From Tenuifilum thalassicum (GTDB taxonomy: Bacteria > Bacteroidota > Bacteroidia > Bacteroidales > Tenuifilaceae): a stretch of DNA of 64,000 bases. The DNA is taken from the NCBI RefSeq assembly GCF_013265555.1, contig NZ_CP041345.1:3131779-3195778 (forward strand). Direction: 5' to 3'. The notes under the pieces are model-generated. The model was not told where the DNA came from. It saw only the letters and a list, made by a program, of their open reading frames with translations, and searched no databases. A program made the position numbers and the translations under genes. Positions 7,544 through 17,036 of the stretch are shown here, one piece after another. The number at the start of each line of letters is the position of its first letter. The stretch's first letter is position 1.

Positions 7544-10396
7544 ATGATTAATAGATTTTTTTATGTTTTTATTGCAACTATTACATTAAATATTTTATTT
7601 TTATCTAATACTTCAGTTGCACAATACTATCAAACAGGATCAGAGCCATTTAATACCAAATGGAAAATTAAGAGGTATAATAATATCCGTTTGATTTTTC
7701 CGGAAAATGCCGAGAACATTTCAAACAATTACCTTTGGGCGTTGAACTTAGCCGATAGCATAAATGATACCGACTACAGGGAAGGTGATAAGCAAATTGA
7801 TGTGGTATTGCACCCCAACTCGGTTCTCTCCAATGGATTTGTAAGCTGGGCACCACGTCGAATGGAACTAATTACACAACCCTCGCCCGATGGCGAAGCG
7901 CTGATGTGGTATAAAAATCTTGCTATACACGAGATGCGGCATGTTAAGCAGATGTATTCGCTGCGCAGAGGAACTTTTCGAGTTCTTTCCTGGTTGTTTG
8001 GTGAGCAAGCGGTAGGACTGGCGTCGGGAATTATAAATCCTTGGATTTTTGAGGGCGATGCCGTTTGGGCTGAAACGTCATACTCTTATGCTGGCCGAGG
8101 GCGATCAGCAAGTTTCTTTAAGCATTACTACACGCACTCCGTTACTAATCAAAAACGATACACCTACGATAAGTGGATGCTTGGATCCTACAAGCATTAC
8201 ATTCCCAATCATTATGCTTTTGGCTATCAGATGGTAAAGTATATTAACGAAAGTAACGGTTCATCAGCAATTCCAAATACTTATCGTTTTGTTGGCAGGT
8301 TCCCTTTTACAATTTTTCCAACATATTTGGGATTAAAGTTTCAAACAGGTCTTTCGCGGAAAAGAATCTTCAAGAGAGCATTTGCACATAACGACTCCAT
8401 ATGGAAAAATGATTTTAATAATCATCCAAATATAATTTTGCCCGCTAAACGTTATGAATCATTTAAAAATTTCAAATACCCATATTCCATTAACGACTCT
8501 ATTACGCTTGTTTACGTGGAATCGATAAAAACCACACCGTTTTTTGCTTATCTCTATAAAAACGGTAAGTTCAAAAAAATCAAATCAATAGGATATTTAA
8601 TAGGGAAGCCCACTTTTACAGATAGTTTAATTTTATGGGCCGAATACAAACCCCACCCACGTTGGGAGTACAAGAATCAAACTGAAATAAAAATATTTAA
8701 CCTAAAAACCAAAGAATTAGCCACAATAGGAAATGGCAGATACTTTTCGCCAGTTTTCTACAATAAGAGGAAGCTAATCTACTGCATCAGCTACAACGAT
8801 AATGGCAGCTTTTCGCTTCTTGGCTTAAATAAATCTGGAAAGATAATAAGTACCTACGATTTTAGTCCTGATGTTGAGATTCAAGAAATAACAATAGATC
8901 AGGATAAAGGAAACACTTACGGAATTTGTGTTACTGAAGCTGGGAAAAAGCTTTTTAAAATCGATTCAAATAATGAATTTAGTATAATATTCGACGCTAA
9001 GTATAACGACTTAAGGTCAATTTCCTATGGCAATTCCTCTCTTTTCTTTAGTTTAACCAATGGTTATACTGAAAACATTTATCAATTTGATTTAAAAGAT
9101 AGTATACTTTATTCAATAAAAGATTTACCTGTAAATTCTACATTCCCCTTTCCATATAAAAGTGGAATTGTGTTCTCTGGATACTCTCACAAAGGATATA
9201 GAGTGGCAAAAAATGAAATTAGTTTATCTAACAGATTGATTGTTGATAGCATACCATTATATAATCAGATAGTTAAAGCAAATAGCTTAACAATTAACCA
9301 AACCCCAAAACCAATTAAAGCTAGTTCAAAGGATTATAGTGGTGTTAAGACTTTAATAAATGTTCATAGCTGGTTTCCATTCTATGTAATGCCTATTGAT
9401 GAGAACACTATTAGCATCGATGGGAATAGCATTGTTCCCGGATTTTCAATTCTTTCGCAAAATCTTAAAGGCACTTCAATACTAAATGCTGGTTATGGAT
9501 ACGACCAAACTCACCTTTACTACATCTCATACACCTATCGTGGATTTTGGCCCATAGTTAAGTTCAACATAGAGCAAAGCAACAACTCTGCCACACTTTA
9601 CCGTGTTACGCAAAGCTACCCAACGTTCAGAGACTACCAAAAGCGATTTTCCACCACAATAATCCTCCCCTACACATTTAAAAATGGCCTTTACAAATCA
9701 TACGCCCAGGTGTTTAACAAGTTTGAATACTCCAACAGCTATATCTACAAGGAATCAATAGATGCCTATCGCTCCGGTTTATACACCAATGAATTAGGAG
9801 TATACTACCAGAACCTACGCCGAATGGCGCACTGCGACCTTTATCCTAGATATGGAATTCAGGTTATTGGTGGCGTAATTTCTACCCCTTGGGATTACAG
9901 TAATTTAGGAAATCTTTGGTATGGAAAAGGAGTAATCTACCTACCTGGAATTTTCCGTAACAACAGCCTCAGAATAACAGGTCAATTTCAGGAACAAGAT
10001 GTTAAATACTTTTACCTAAACAATAAGTTTAACATGATTAGAGGCTACAACGATTTCCCATCAGTTAAATTTGCAGGTATTTCACTCGATTACTCAACAC
10101 CAGTTCTTTATCCCGATTTAACCTTAAGCTCAATTGCTTATGTTAAACGAATATCGATAAATCTTTTTGCCGATTTGGCAAGTAACCGATATAAAACGCT
10201 TATCAATAATTCAATTGTTACTTTAGATGAAAATCTTCAATCGTCAGGATTCGATATTCTTATCGATTTTCATCTTTTTAGAACCTGGTATCCATTTCGA
10301 TTAAAGATCACACAAGGATTTATGGGGAAAGAACGAGCTTCATTTTCTAATATCTCACTCAATATTGATATTAATTCTAACTTTGCCCGCCATTAA
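7544..10396 (+). CDS. Exported HExxH metallopeptidase-like protein with C-terminal barrel
   Basis: The product has 950 residues with a signal peptide ending near residue 26. Residues 125-180 contain IHEMRHVKQ (HExxH at 129-133) and FEGDAVWAE, a likely third-ligand glutamate in the pattern seen in MA-clan (gluzincin-like) peptidases. The middle region (about 300-600) has repeated strand patterns like TolB/WD40 propellers. The C-terminal 300 residues alternate polar and aromatic residues and resemble an outer-membrane beta-barrel ending in NINSNFARH. Peptidase activity is inferred from the motif only. It lies 9 bp downstream of the exported nuclease, in the same operon. Confidence 0.7.
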   Translation: MINRFFYVFIATITLNILFLSNTSVAQYYQTGSEPFNTKWKIKRYNNIRLIFPENAENISNNYLWALNLADSINDTDYREGDKQIDVVLHPNSVLSNGFVSWAPRRMELITQPSPDGEALMWYKNLAIHEMRHVKQMYSLRRGTFRVLSWLFGEQAVGLASGIINPWIFEGDAVWAETSYSYAGRGRSASFFKHYYTHSVTNQKRYTYDKWMLGSYKHYIPNHYAFGYQMVKYINESNGSSAIPNTYRFVGRFPFTIFPTYLGLKFQTGLSRKRIFKRAFAHNDSIWKNDFNNHPNIILPAKRYESFKNFKYPYSINDSITLVYVESIKTTPFFAYLYKNGKFKKIKSIGYLIGKPTFTDSLILWAEYKPHPRWEYKNQTEIKIFNLKTKELATIGNGRYFSPVFYNKRKLIYCISYNDNGSFSLLGLNKSGKIISTYDFSPDVEIQEITIDQDKGNTYGICVTEAGKKLFKIDSNNEFSIIFDAKYNDLRSISYGNSSLFFSLTNGYTENIYQFDLKDSILYSIKDLPVNSTFPFPYKSGIVFSGYSHKGYRVAKNEISLSNRLIVDSIPLYNQIVKANSLTINQTPKPIKASSKDYSGVKTLINVHSWFPFYVMPIDENTISIDGNSIVPGFSILSQNLKGTSILNAGYGYDQTHLYYISYTYRGFWPIVKFNIEQSNNSATLYRVTQSYPTFRDYQKRFSTTIILPYTFKNGLYKSYAQVFNKFEYSNSYIYKESIDAYRSGLYTNELGVYYQNLRRMAHCDLYPRYGIQVIGGVISTPWDYSNLGNLWYGKGVIYLPGIFRNNSLRITGQFQEQDVKYFYLNNKFNMIRGYNDFPSVKFAGISLDYSTPVLYPDLTLSSIAYVKRISINLFADLASNRYKTLINNSIVTLDENLQSSGFDILIDFHLFRTWYPFRLKITQGFMGKERASFSNISLNIDINSNFARH

Positions 10397-10435
10397 TTCA
10401 TAACAAAGTCGATAAAAACCTCGTAGAAACTTGTA

Positions 10436-10981
10436 ATGGAAATTAACAATCTTAAAAAGGAGCTACGTAAGGCCATTAAGGCTAATAAGTTGAGTCTTTT
10501 GCCCGATGATGCGGCAAAAAAGGCAATGCAAGTATTTGCTGAGATTGAAAGCATGGAACAGTTCCAGAAGGCAAAAACTGTCCTTGCTTTTTGGTCGCTC
10601 CCCGATGAAATAAACACCCATGATTTTGTTGTAAAATGGTCGTTAAACAAACGAATGGTTTTGCCAGTTGTTGTAGGTAATGACCTTGAACTTCGCGAGT
10701 TTACCAGAGTGGATAAAATGGAGGAAGAATCGGTTTTCGGTATTCTTGAACCAAAAACTGGGAAGCTAGTCGACCCTGCCGAAATCGACTTTGCAATTAT
10801 TCCGGGCGTTGCATTCGACAAAAAAGGGAATAGGCTCGGACGTGGAAAAGGATTCTACGACAGAACACTGCATAAGCTCACAAGGGCTATTAAGGTTGGA
10901 ATTGCATACGAATTTCAGCTTATCGATTCCGTTCCGGTTTCGGAACACGACATTCCAGTGGATAAAGTGATTTTTAACTGA
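10436..10981 (+). CDS. 5-formyltetrahydrofolate cyclo-ligase
   Basis: The product has 181 residues, the full length of the family. The enzyme uses ATP to convert 5-formyl-THF to 5,10-methenyl-THF in the cytoplasm, which recycles an inhibitory folate. The N-terminus has the basic KKELRKAIKANK helix. The hallmark substrate/ATP loop RLGRGKGFYDRTL is at residues 133-145, preceded by IIPGVAFDKKGN. The start is 40 bp after the barrel-protein stop, so it is probably cotranscribed, although the metabolic role is unrelated to the exported neighbours. The product corresponds to MTHFS/YgfA/FAU1. Confidence 0.93.
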   Translation: MEINNLKKELRKAIKANKLSLLPDDAAKKAMQVFAEIESMEQFQKAKTVLAFWSLPDEINTHDFVVKWSLNKRMVLPVVVGNDLELREFTRVDKMEEESVFGILEPKTGKLVDPAEIDFAIIPGVAFDKKGNRLGRGKGFYDRTLHKLTRAIKVGIAYEFQLIDSVPVSEHDIPVDKVIFN

Positions 10982-10999
10982 TTATAATTTGATTTTACT

Positions 11000-13396
11000 A
11001 TGAGTAGGATAAAACGTTTTCTGGTATTGGGGCTGGTATTACTTGCTTTCTCCATTAAAGTTTTTGCGCAAATTCCTAATGGCTACTATGCTACTGCCGA
11101 AGGGAAAACCGGCGCTGAGCTTAAAACTGCGCTTTACAACATTATTAAAGACCATACGGTAATATCTTATGACGGGCTTTGGGATGCATTTCAGTATACC
11201 GATAAAAAAACCAACGGAAAGGTTTGGGATATGTATTCCGACATACCAGGGCAAACACCTCCATACGAATTTGTTTTTGTAACCAACCAATGTGGGAACT
11301 ATAACTCTGAGGGCGACTGCTACAACAGGGAGCACTCCTTCCCAAAAAGTTGGTTCAACGATGCAAGCCCAATGTACTCCGACCTCTTCCACCTTTACCC
11401 AACCGATGGATATGTAAATAACAGAAGAAGCAACTATATATTTGGTGAGGTAGAAAACGTTACATGGACATCACTTAACGGTAGTATGCTTGGAACAACA
11501 ACAGCATCGGGCACATCAATTACTGTATTTGAGCCAATTGATGAGTATAAAGGCGATTTTGCCCGCACCTACTTTTACATGGCTACCCGATACGAAAACC
11601 TAATCGACACTTGGGCAAGCTACGCCACCGAAGCCCAAAATATACTTGATGGAACAAAGTATCCTGCTTTTAAGCAGTGGTATATCGATCTGCTTATCAA
11701 ATGGCACGAGCAGGATCCCGTTAGCCAAAAAGAGATTGACAGAAACAACATTATTTACAACGATTATCAGCATAACCGTAACCCATTCATTGATCATCCT
11801 GAATATGCCGAGCTGATTTGGACCGGATCAACATCAACCATCACATTTACAAGCTCACCCATTACCTCGGCTACTGTTGGAACTCAATACACCTATAATG
11901 TTACGGCAACAGGTGGAAACGGTTCAACACTTATCATTTCGGCAACCACCTTACCTGGCTGGCTTACCCTAACCTCAACAGGCAATGGTACAGCAACTCT
12001 TAGCGGTACACCATCGGCCGATAATGTTGGTAACAATAGCGTTACCCTTACCTGCACCGATGGTGAAAGCACAGCAAATCAAAGCTTCACAATCAACGTG
12101 GTGGGAAGCGGAACCCAGACCAACTCCGAAACATTTGAAAATATTCCGACCGACAGCCCAAGCTCCTACACAAGCAGAAGCTGGACAGGCGACAACAACC
12201 TTACCTGGCAGGCAACCAACGCCCGAACCGACCAAACAATAAACAGCAAGGCCATTTGCCTCAAGGATGCTTCCGGTTCTTATGTTGAATCTCCAACATT
12301 AACCGGCGGTTGTTCCCAAATTAGTTTTAAGCACCAGCAAAAGTTTTCGGGTAGCGGTGGTATAATCACCGTTTACGTGAATAATCAGCAGTTTGGAACA
12401 GCCAATGTAACTACCGATGTTCAAACATCAACCTTTACCATTACAGGAGTTAGCGATAATTTTACCATTAAACTGGAAAGCAATGGTGCCGCACGCATTG
12501 CAATTGACGATTTGGAGTGGACAAGCGCAAGCGGATCAACCAACTCAAAACCTATCATTTCCGATGTAACAGTCACACCTCAATCGCCTGTTACCAAGCA
12601 AACCATTACAGTTTCAGCAAACATAACCGATTCCGATGGTAGTATCACAGCTGCAATTCTCAAGTGGGGCTACTCATCCGATAACTTAAGCACTACATTC
12701 GATATGCAAGTCAATGGCAGCGAATATAGCTCACCTATTAACGCTCAAGATAATCCAACACAAATTTACTATCAAATTGTCGCTATAGATAACTCAGAAG
12801 ACACTTCATACTTCAACTCTTCAATCACAGTAACACAAAACCAGCTACCAGTTATTGAAAACATAACGCAAACACCCACCAGCCCAACCTCAAATGATGC
12901 CGTAGCAGTTTCTGCAGAGGTAACGGACCCTGAAGGTAGATTAGGCAACGTTTTCCTCCTCTGGGGGACTTCCGAAAGCTCGCTTAACAGCTCTGATCAG
13001 ATGAGTGGCACAAGCAATACATTTACAGGTCAAATCCCTGCAAATCAATCCGGAACAACCATCTACTATAAAATAAAGGCATTCGATGCCGAAGGCCAAA
13101 TTGCCTATAGCAACGTTAATAGCTATACTGTTAGCCCACCAACCGATATCGACATAGAGACAACAAAATCTGTATCGGTTTATCCTAATCCATTCTCATC
13201 ATTTATTCAGATTGAGTACCCTTTCACAAGTGAGTATTCCTATTCGGTTAGCAACCTTATTGGTCAAACCTTAATGGCACGTAGTGGAGTAAAGGGCAAC
13301 ACACGTATTGATTGTTCTAACCTTCAGAATGGCATTTACATGCTTACTATTAAAGGTGGAAACGGAACAATAATACGAAAGATGATTAAACGTTGA
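11000..13396 (+). CDS. Secreted endonuclease I with Ig-like repeats and T9SS tail
   Basis: The product has 798 residues. After a signal peptide (1 to about 23), an endonuclease I (EndA/NucM-type, beta-beta-alpha-Me) domain spans about 25-270. It carries the catalytic-site sequence NREHSFPKSWF (His112) and HLYPTDGYVNNRRSN. An Ig-like He_PIG domain follows (about 275-367), then a jelly-roll-like segment (372-507), two Ig/Fn3-like modules (515-710) and a type A T9SS sorting domain from SVYPNPF to RKMIKR. The enzyme should cut extracellular DNA non-specifically. It is the second secreted nuclease in this operon. A strong hairpin terminator follows at 13423-13448. Confidence 0.92.
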   Translation: MSRIKRFLVLGLVLLAFSIKVFAQIPNGYYATAEGKTGAELKTALYNIIKDHTVISYDGLWDAFQYTDKKTNGKVWDMYSDIPGQTPPYEFVFVTNQCGNYNSEGDCYNREHSFPKSWFNDASPMYSDLFHLYPTDGYVNNRRSNYIFGEVENVTWTSLNGSMLGTTTASGTSITVFEPIDEYKGDFARTYFYMATRYENLIDTWASYATEAQNILDGTKYPAFKQWYIDLLIKWHEQDPVSQKEIDRNNIIYNDYQHNRNPFIDHPEYAELIWTGSTSTITFTSSPITSATVGTQYTYNVTATGGNGSTLIISATTLPGWLTLTSTGNGTATLSGTPSADNVGNNSVTLTCTDGESTANQSFTINVVGSGTQTNSETFENIPTDSPSSYTSRSWTGDNNLTWQATNARTDQTINSKAICLKDASGSYVESPTLTGGCSQISFKHQQKFSGSGGIITVYVNNQQFGTANVTTDVQTSTFTITGVSDNFTIKLESNGAARIAIDDLEWTSASGSTNSKPIISDVTVTPQSPVTKQTITVSANITDSDGSITAAILKWGYSSDNLSTTFDMQVNGSEYSSPINAQDNPTQIYYQIVAIDNSEDTSYFNSSITVTQNQLPVIENITQTPTSPTSNDAVAVSAEVTDPEGRLGNVFLLWGTSESSLNSSDQMSGTSNTFTGQIPANQSGTTIYYKIKAFDAEGQIAYSNVNSYTVSPPTDIDIETTKSVSVYPNPFSSFIQIEYPFTSEYSYSVSNLIGQTLMARSGVKGNTRIDCSNLQNGIYMLTIKGGNGTIIRKMIKR

Positions 13397-13420
13397 TCAA
13401 CGTTATTGTTTAAAATATAG

Positions 13421-13455
13421 AAAAAGGCGCCTCCAGTGAGACGCCTTTCTTTTTA
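13421..13455. terminator. Bidirectional hairpin terminator
   Basis: AAAGGCG (13423-13429) pairs with CGCCTTT (13442-13448), followed by TCTTTTT. It lies between two convergent genes and has A-runs on the left side, so it can serve both strands. Confidence 0.85.
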
Positions 13456-13473
13456 ATCGGTGTAGAACTTTTC

Positions 13474-14172
13474 TTACTCATTTAGCGCTTTTGCGTAAAG
13501 CTCCGACACTACCTCCCAGTTTATCAAACTCCAAATTCCCTTTACATAATCGGCCCTCTTGTTCTGATACTTGAGATAGTAGGCATGTTCCCATACATCG
13601 ATGGCAATGATTGGCATCCCTTTGACATCGGAAATATCCATTAAAGGATTATCCTGATTGGGAGTTGAACAGATAGTAAGTTTCCCGTTTGGCTCAACCA
13701 CTAGCCAAGCCCAGCCGCTTCCAAAACGTTTAAGAGCTGCCTCGTTTAGCTTAGCAATAAGATTATCTTTCGAACCAAACTCATTATTAATGGCATCGCT
13801 TAGCTCATTACTGATTTTGCTTCTGTTACCAGGCTTAAGAATTTGCCAGTAAAGAACATGATTAAAATAACCACCCACATTATTCCTTATGGCGGTTGGA
13901 TAATTTGAAACATTAGCCATTATCTCCATGATACTTTTATTGGCCAATCCATTATCAGCTGCAGCCTTAACAAACTTTTTAAAGTACCCCTGATGATGAC
14001 GGCTATAATGAATTTCGACCGTTTGAGCGTCAATAACAGGTTGTAAGGCACTGTAATCGTATGGTAGCTTATAAAAATCTAAATCTGAAACCTTTTGATT
14101 AAAGGTGCATTGCTGTGCATTCAACAGATATGAAAAGGCAACAGCAATAAATGTGAATATTAACTTTTTCAT
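13474..14172 (-). CDS. Exported superoxide dismutase, Mn-type
   Basis: The product has 232 residues. Residues 1-20 form a clear signal peptide ending in NAQ, unusual for this normally cytoplasmic enzyme. The mature part is a full Fe/Mn SOD. The metal ligands are His55 (IHYSRHH), His105 (GGYFNHVLYW), Asp192 and His196 (DVWEHAYY). The second-shell residues Gly101 and Gln173 (in NQD) match the MnSOD pattern rather than FeSOD, so manganese use (or cambialism) is predicted. The protein should protect the periplasm or surface from superoxide. It is monocistronic, with a shared terminator downstream. Confidence 0.93.
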   Translation of the reverse strand: MKKLIFTFIAVAFSYLLNAQQCTFNQKVSDLDFYKLPYDYSALQPVIDAQTVEIHYSRHHQGYFKKFVKAAADNGLANKSIMEIMANVSNYPTAIRNNVGGYFNHVLYWQILKPGNRSKISNELSDAINNEFGSKDNLIAKLNEAALKRFGSGWAWLVVEPNGKLTICSTPNQDNPLMDISDVKGMPIIAIDVWEHAYYLKYQNKRADYVKGIWSLINWEVVSELYAKALNE

Positions 14173-14413
14173 GATGTTTAGTTTATGTATAAAACAAATA
14201 TTTGATAGGAAAGGTTCAGATTAGTGCACCGTATGTCTATAATCCAGTCGTAATAATCTAAAAATCTACTCTAAACCTTAACCATTAAAACAAAAGTCAA
14301 CTATTTTAGAAAGAGTCAACCGTATTTGAAAAATCACTAAAAACCTATCATAAGAAAACTCAAAAAGGTTAACTTTAAAAACGAAACTTGCTTTCTCATT
14401 CAATACCAGTTAA

Positions 14414-15385
14414 ATGCCTATCGATAAGATATTTATAGTGGGGAATAGTAGGAGTGGCACAAAGCTGCTTGGTACATGTCTTAACCTGCATTCACAGGTT
14501 AAAACCTTTAGAGAATTACATTTTTTCGATGAAATAGTATTGAATCCCTACAAAAGGATAAATAGAAAAACTGCTGAGAAAATATTAAACCGACTTGGAT
14601 TGAATTTAAATCTGAATCTCAAACTACCCGACTGTTTAAATGATAAAGATCTACAAATACCAGCACATGAGCTCTACGATCATATTTTAAGCCAGGTACT
14701 AAAATTAAAAAACAAACGAATTGCTTGCGACCCAACACCACGTAACCTGTTTTATGCAAAAAATCTAATCGAGATCTATCCCAATGCATTGTTTGTTGTG
14801 CTAGTTAGAGATATCAGAGCCATACTCCTATCCCAAAAATACCGATGGAGAGCCGTAAAAGAATGGAAACGAAAAAAAAGTTTTGAGGCGTTTCGCTCTT
14901 TTATTAATTACAATACGTTCATCACAACCTTCATATGGAAAAAGAATTTCAAAGAATCAGAAAAGTTGGCCAGAGAAATTAAGGATTCTACATTAATTAT
15001 AAAATATGAGGATTTGATTCAAAATCCTAAAAACGAGCTAGATAAAATAACCAAAAGATGTAATATCGATTTTGAAACCTCTATGTTAGATGTGAAAGTT
15101 ATTAATACTAGCGATATCAATAAAAAAGGAATTCAGGGATTTGATAAATCTAGGATTAACGCTTGGGAAACAGACCTTGGCAAAACCGAGATTTGGATAG
15201 CCCAGAAACTATGCCGAAAAGAAATGTTGCAACTTGGTTACCCTCTTGTAGATGTAAAACCAAACATTTTAGTTCTTGCAATAAAGGTTTTTACGCTTCC
15301 GCTACATCTATGCCTTATTTTCTTAGTAAATATGATAAAATCGCTTAACCTGGTTTATTTTACCAAAAAATTACTAGCAAGCTAA
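14414..15385 (+). CDS. Sulfotransferase family protein
   Basis: The product has 323 residues. The PAPS 5'-phosphosulfate loop GNSRSGTK is at residues 10-17. The 3'-phosphate-binding stretch VLVRDIRAILLSQ has Arg132 and Ser140 in the expected places, and CDPTPRN precedes it. The C-terminus ends in a hydrophobic helix (about 285-310) that may anchor it to the membrane. Enzymes of this family transfer sulfate to sugars, lipids or proteins; the acceptor cannot be told from the sequence. It is a single gene, overlapping the end of convergent nadB by 4 bp. I see no PAPS synthesis genes in the window. Confidence 0.85.
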   Translation: MPIDKIFIVGNSRSGTKLLGTCLNLHSQVKTFRELHFFDEIVLNPYKRINRKTAEKILNRLGLNLNLNLKLPDCLNDKDLQIPAHELYDHILSQVLKLKNKRIACDPTPRNLFYAKNLIEIYPNALFVVLVRDIRAILLSQKYRWRAVKEWKRKKSFEAFRSFINYNTFITTFIWKKNFKESEKLAREIKDSTLIIKYEDLIQNPKNELDKITKRCNIDFETSMLDVKVINTSDINKKGIQGFDKSRINAWETDLGKTEIWIAQKLCRKEMLQLGYPLVDVKPNILVLAIKVFTLPLHLCLIFLVNMIKSLNLVYFTKKLLAS

Positions 15386-16962
15386 AACTCCTGCCCCTTT
15401 TGTTTGGGATAGTCTAATGAGTAATGCAACCCTCGGCTTTCGTGCATTTGCTGTGCCGATTTAATAATCAGATATCCAACATTAATCATATTTCGTAGCT
15501 CGCAAAGCTTTTGGGTGAGTATCGACTTTTTGTAAAGCTCTTCGGTTTCGCGATAAAGTATCTCTAATCGGGTAAGAGCCCGCTGCAATCGAAGGTTTGA
15601 ACGAACGATACCCACATAGCTGCTCATTATCTGCTGCATCTCTCTATAGCTTTGGGTTATGAGAACCATCTCCTCGTTATGAATAGTGCCCTCGTAGTCC
15701 CACTCCGGAACAGAATGGTTAAACTCATAATTCTTGTAGCTACTTAATGCATGCATTGCCCCCCTGTGGGCATAAACAATAGCCTCTATTAGGGAATTTG
15801 ATGCCAACCGGTTTGCTCCGTGCAAACCTGTAGATGAGCACTCGCCTACCGCATATAATCGTTTAATGGTAGATTGGGCATTAGTATCAACCTTTATTCC
15901 TCCGCACATGTAGTGTGCCGCAGGCACAACAGGTATCATATCCTTGGTGATGTCAATTCCCAACGATAAGCATTTTTGGTAAATATTTGGGAAATGGTCA
16001 ATAATATCTTTAGGATCTTTATGTGTAACATCAAGAAAAACATGGTCTTCGCCACGAATCTTCATCTCATTATCGATGGCACGGGCAACAATATCGCGGG
16101 GTGCAAGTGAGCCACGTGGGTCGTACTTATGCATAAACTCCTTTCCATCGATTGTTTTAAGAATTCCGCCAAAACCCCGCATGGCCTCGGTTATGAGGAA
16201 AGATGGTCGCTCACCAGGATTATAAAGCGATGTGGGATGAAATTGCATAAAGGCCATATTCTCTACTTGTCCCTTTGCACGATAAACCATGGCTATACCA
16301 TCGCCAGTTGCTATGGGTGGGTTAGTGGTTGCATTGTATATATTTCCAGTTCCTCCTGTAGCCAAAACAGTAACACGACTTAAAACGGTATCTACCTTTT
16401 GGGTTTTTAAATCTAGAATATATGCACCAAAGCAAGTAATATCGGGGTTTCCACGCTTAACCTCAACACCTAAATGGTGCTGGGTAATAATTTCAACAGC
16501 AAAATGGTTTTGATATACTGTGATGTTAGGATGATTTAAGACCCTTGTGCTAAGAACACGCTGAATCTCGGCACCGGTATTATCTTTATGATGTAGAATT
16601 CGATGTTCGGAATGGCCACCCTCCCTTGCCAAATCATACTGTCCATTGGGTTTCCTGTCGAATTTCACCCCCCAATTTATAAGCTGCTTTATCTGATCAG
16701 GAGCTTCTTCAACTACCAATCTCACAACCTCCTCGTTACAAAGCCCGTCGCCGCAAACCAGCGTATCCTGTATATGCTTTTCGGCAGTATCGGGTTCATA
16801 GGTTACTGCAGCTATACCACCCTGAGCATAGGCTGTGTTTGTTTCATCAATTCTATCTTTGGTAACTACAATTACCTTGGCATGATCGGCAACCTTAAGC
16901 GCAAAACTTAAACCACCTATACCAGAGCCAACAATAAGAAAATCAGTTTCAATCTTACTCAT
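15382..16962 (-). CDS. nadB: L-aspartate oxidase
   Basis: This FAD enzyme oxidises L-aspartate to iminoaspartate, the first step of de novo NAD synthesis. The product has 526 residues from the ATG at 16962. I preferred this start because MSKIETDFLIVGSGIGGLSFA begins directly at the Rossmann FAD loop (GSGIGG at 12-17). The frame is open for 15 more codons upstream, but that would add a hydrophobic leader not expected on a cytoplasmic enzyme. Other signatures are TAYAQGGIAAV, the REGGHSEHRILH active-site segment and GLHGANRLASNSL. nadA and nadC are not in the window. hisJ lies 74 bp upstream on the same strand. Confidence 0.93.
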   Translation of the reverse strand: MSKIETDFLIVGSGIGGLSFALKVADHAKVIVVTKDRIDETNTAYAQGGIAAVTYEPDTAEKHIQDTLVCGDGLCNEEVVRLVVEEAPDQIKQLINWGVKFDRKPNGQYDLAREGGHSEHRILHHKDNTGAEIQRVLSTRVLNHPNITVYQNHFAVEIITQHHLGVEVKRGNPDITCFGAYILDLKTQKVDTVLSRVTVLATGGTGNIYNATTNPPIATGDGIAMVYRAKGQVENMAFMQFHPTSLYNPGERPSFLITEAMRGFGGILKTIDGKEFMHKYDPRGSLAPRDIVARAIDNEMKIRGEDHVFLDVTHKDPKDIIDHFPNIYQKCLSLGIDITKDMIPVVPAAHYMCGGIKVDTNAQSTIKRLYAVGECSSTGLHGANRLASNSLIEAIVYAHRGAMHALSSYKNYEFNHSVPEWDYEGTIHNEEMVLITQSYREMQQIMSSYVGIVRSNLRLQRALTRLEILYRETEELYKKSILTQKLCELRNMINVGYLIIKSAQQMHESRGLHYSLDYPKQKGQEF

Positions 16963-17036
16963 CGAAATATGTATAAACAGCAAAATTGCTGTGAAATATT
17001 TTAGCAAATCTATTAAATAGCCCTAACTATTCAAAG

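Noticed and set aside
10393..10821. Minus-strand open frame of 142 residues across the cyclo-ligase gene
   Set aside because: It is the mirror of a well-conserved coding frame, Ser/Arg-rich and without motifs.
16112..16119. CCACGTGG palindrome inside nadB, considered as a third parS site
   Set aside because: Only the 8-bp core matches. The flanking GTT and AAC are missing, and it lies within coding sequence.
16963..17007. N-terminal extension of NadB with a hydrophobic, signal-like leader
   Set aside because: NadB is cytoplasmic and the conserved FAD loop starts right after the internal ATG, so the shorter start was used.
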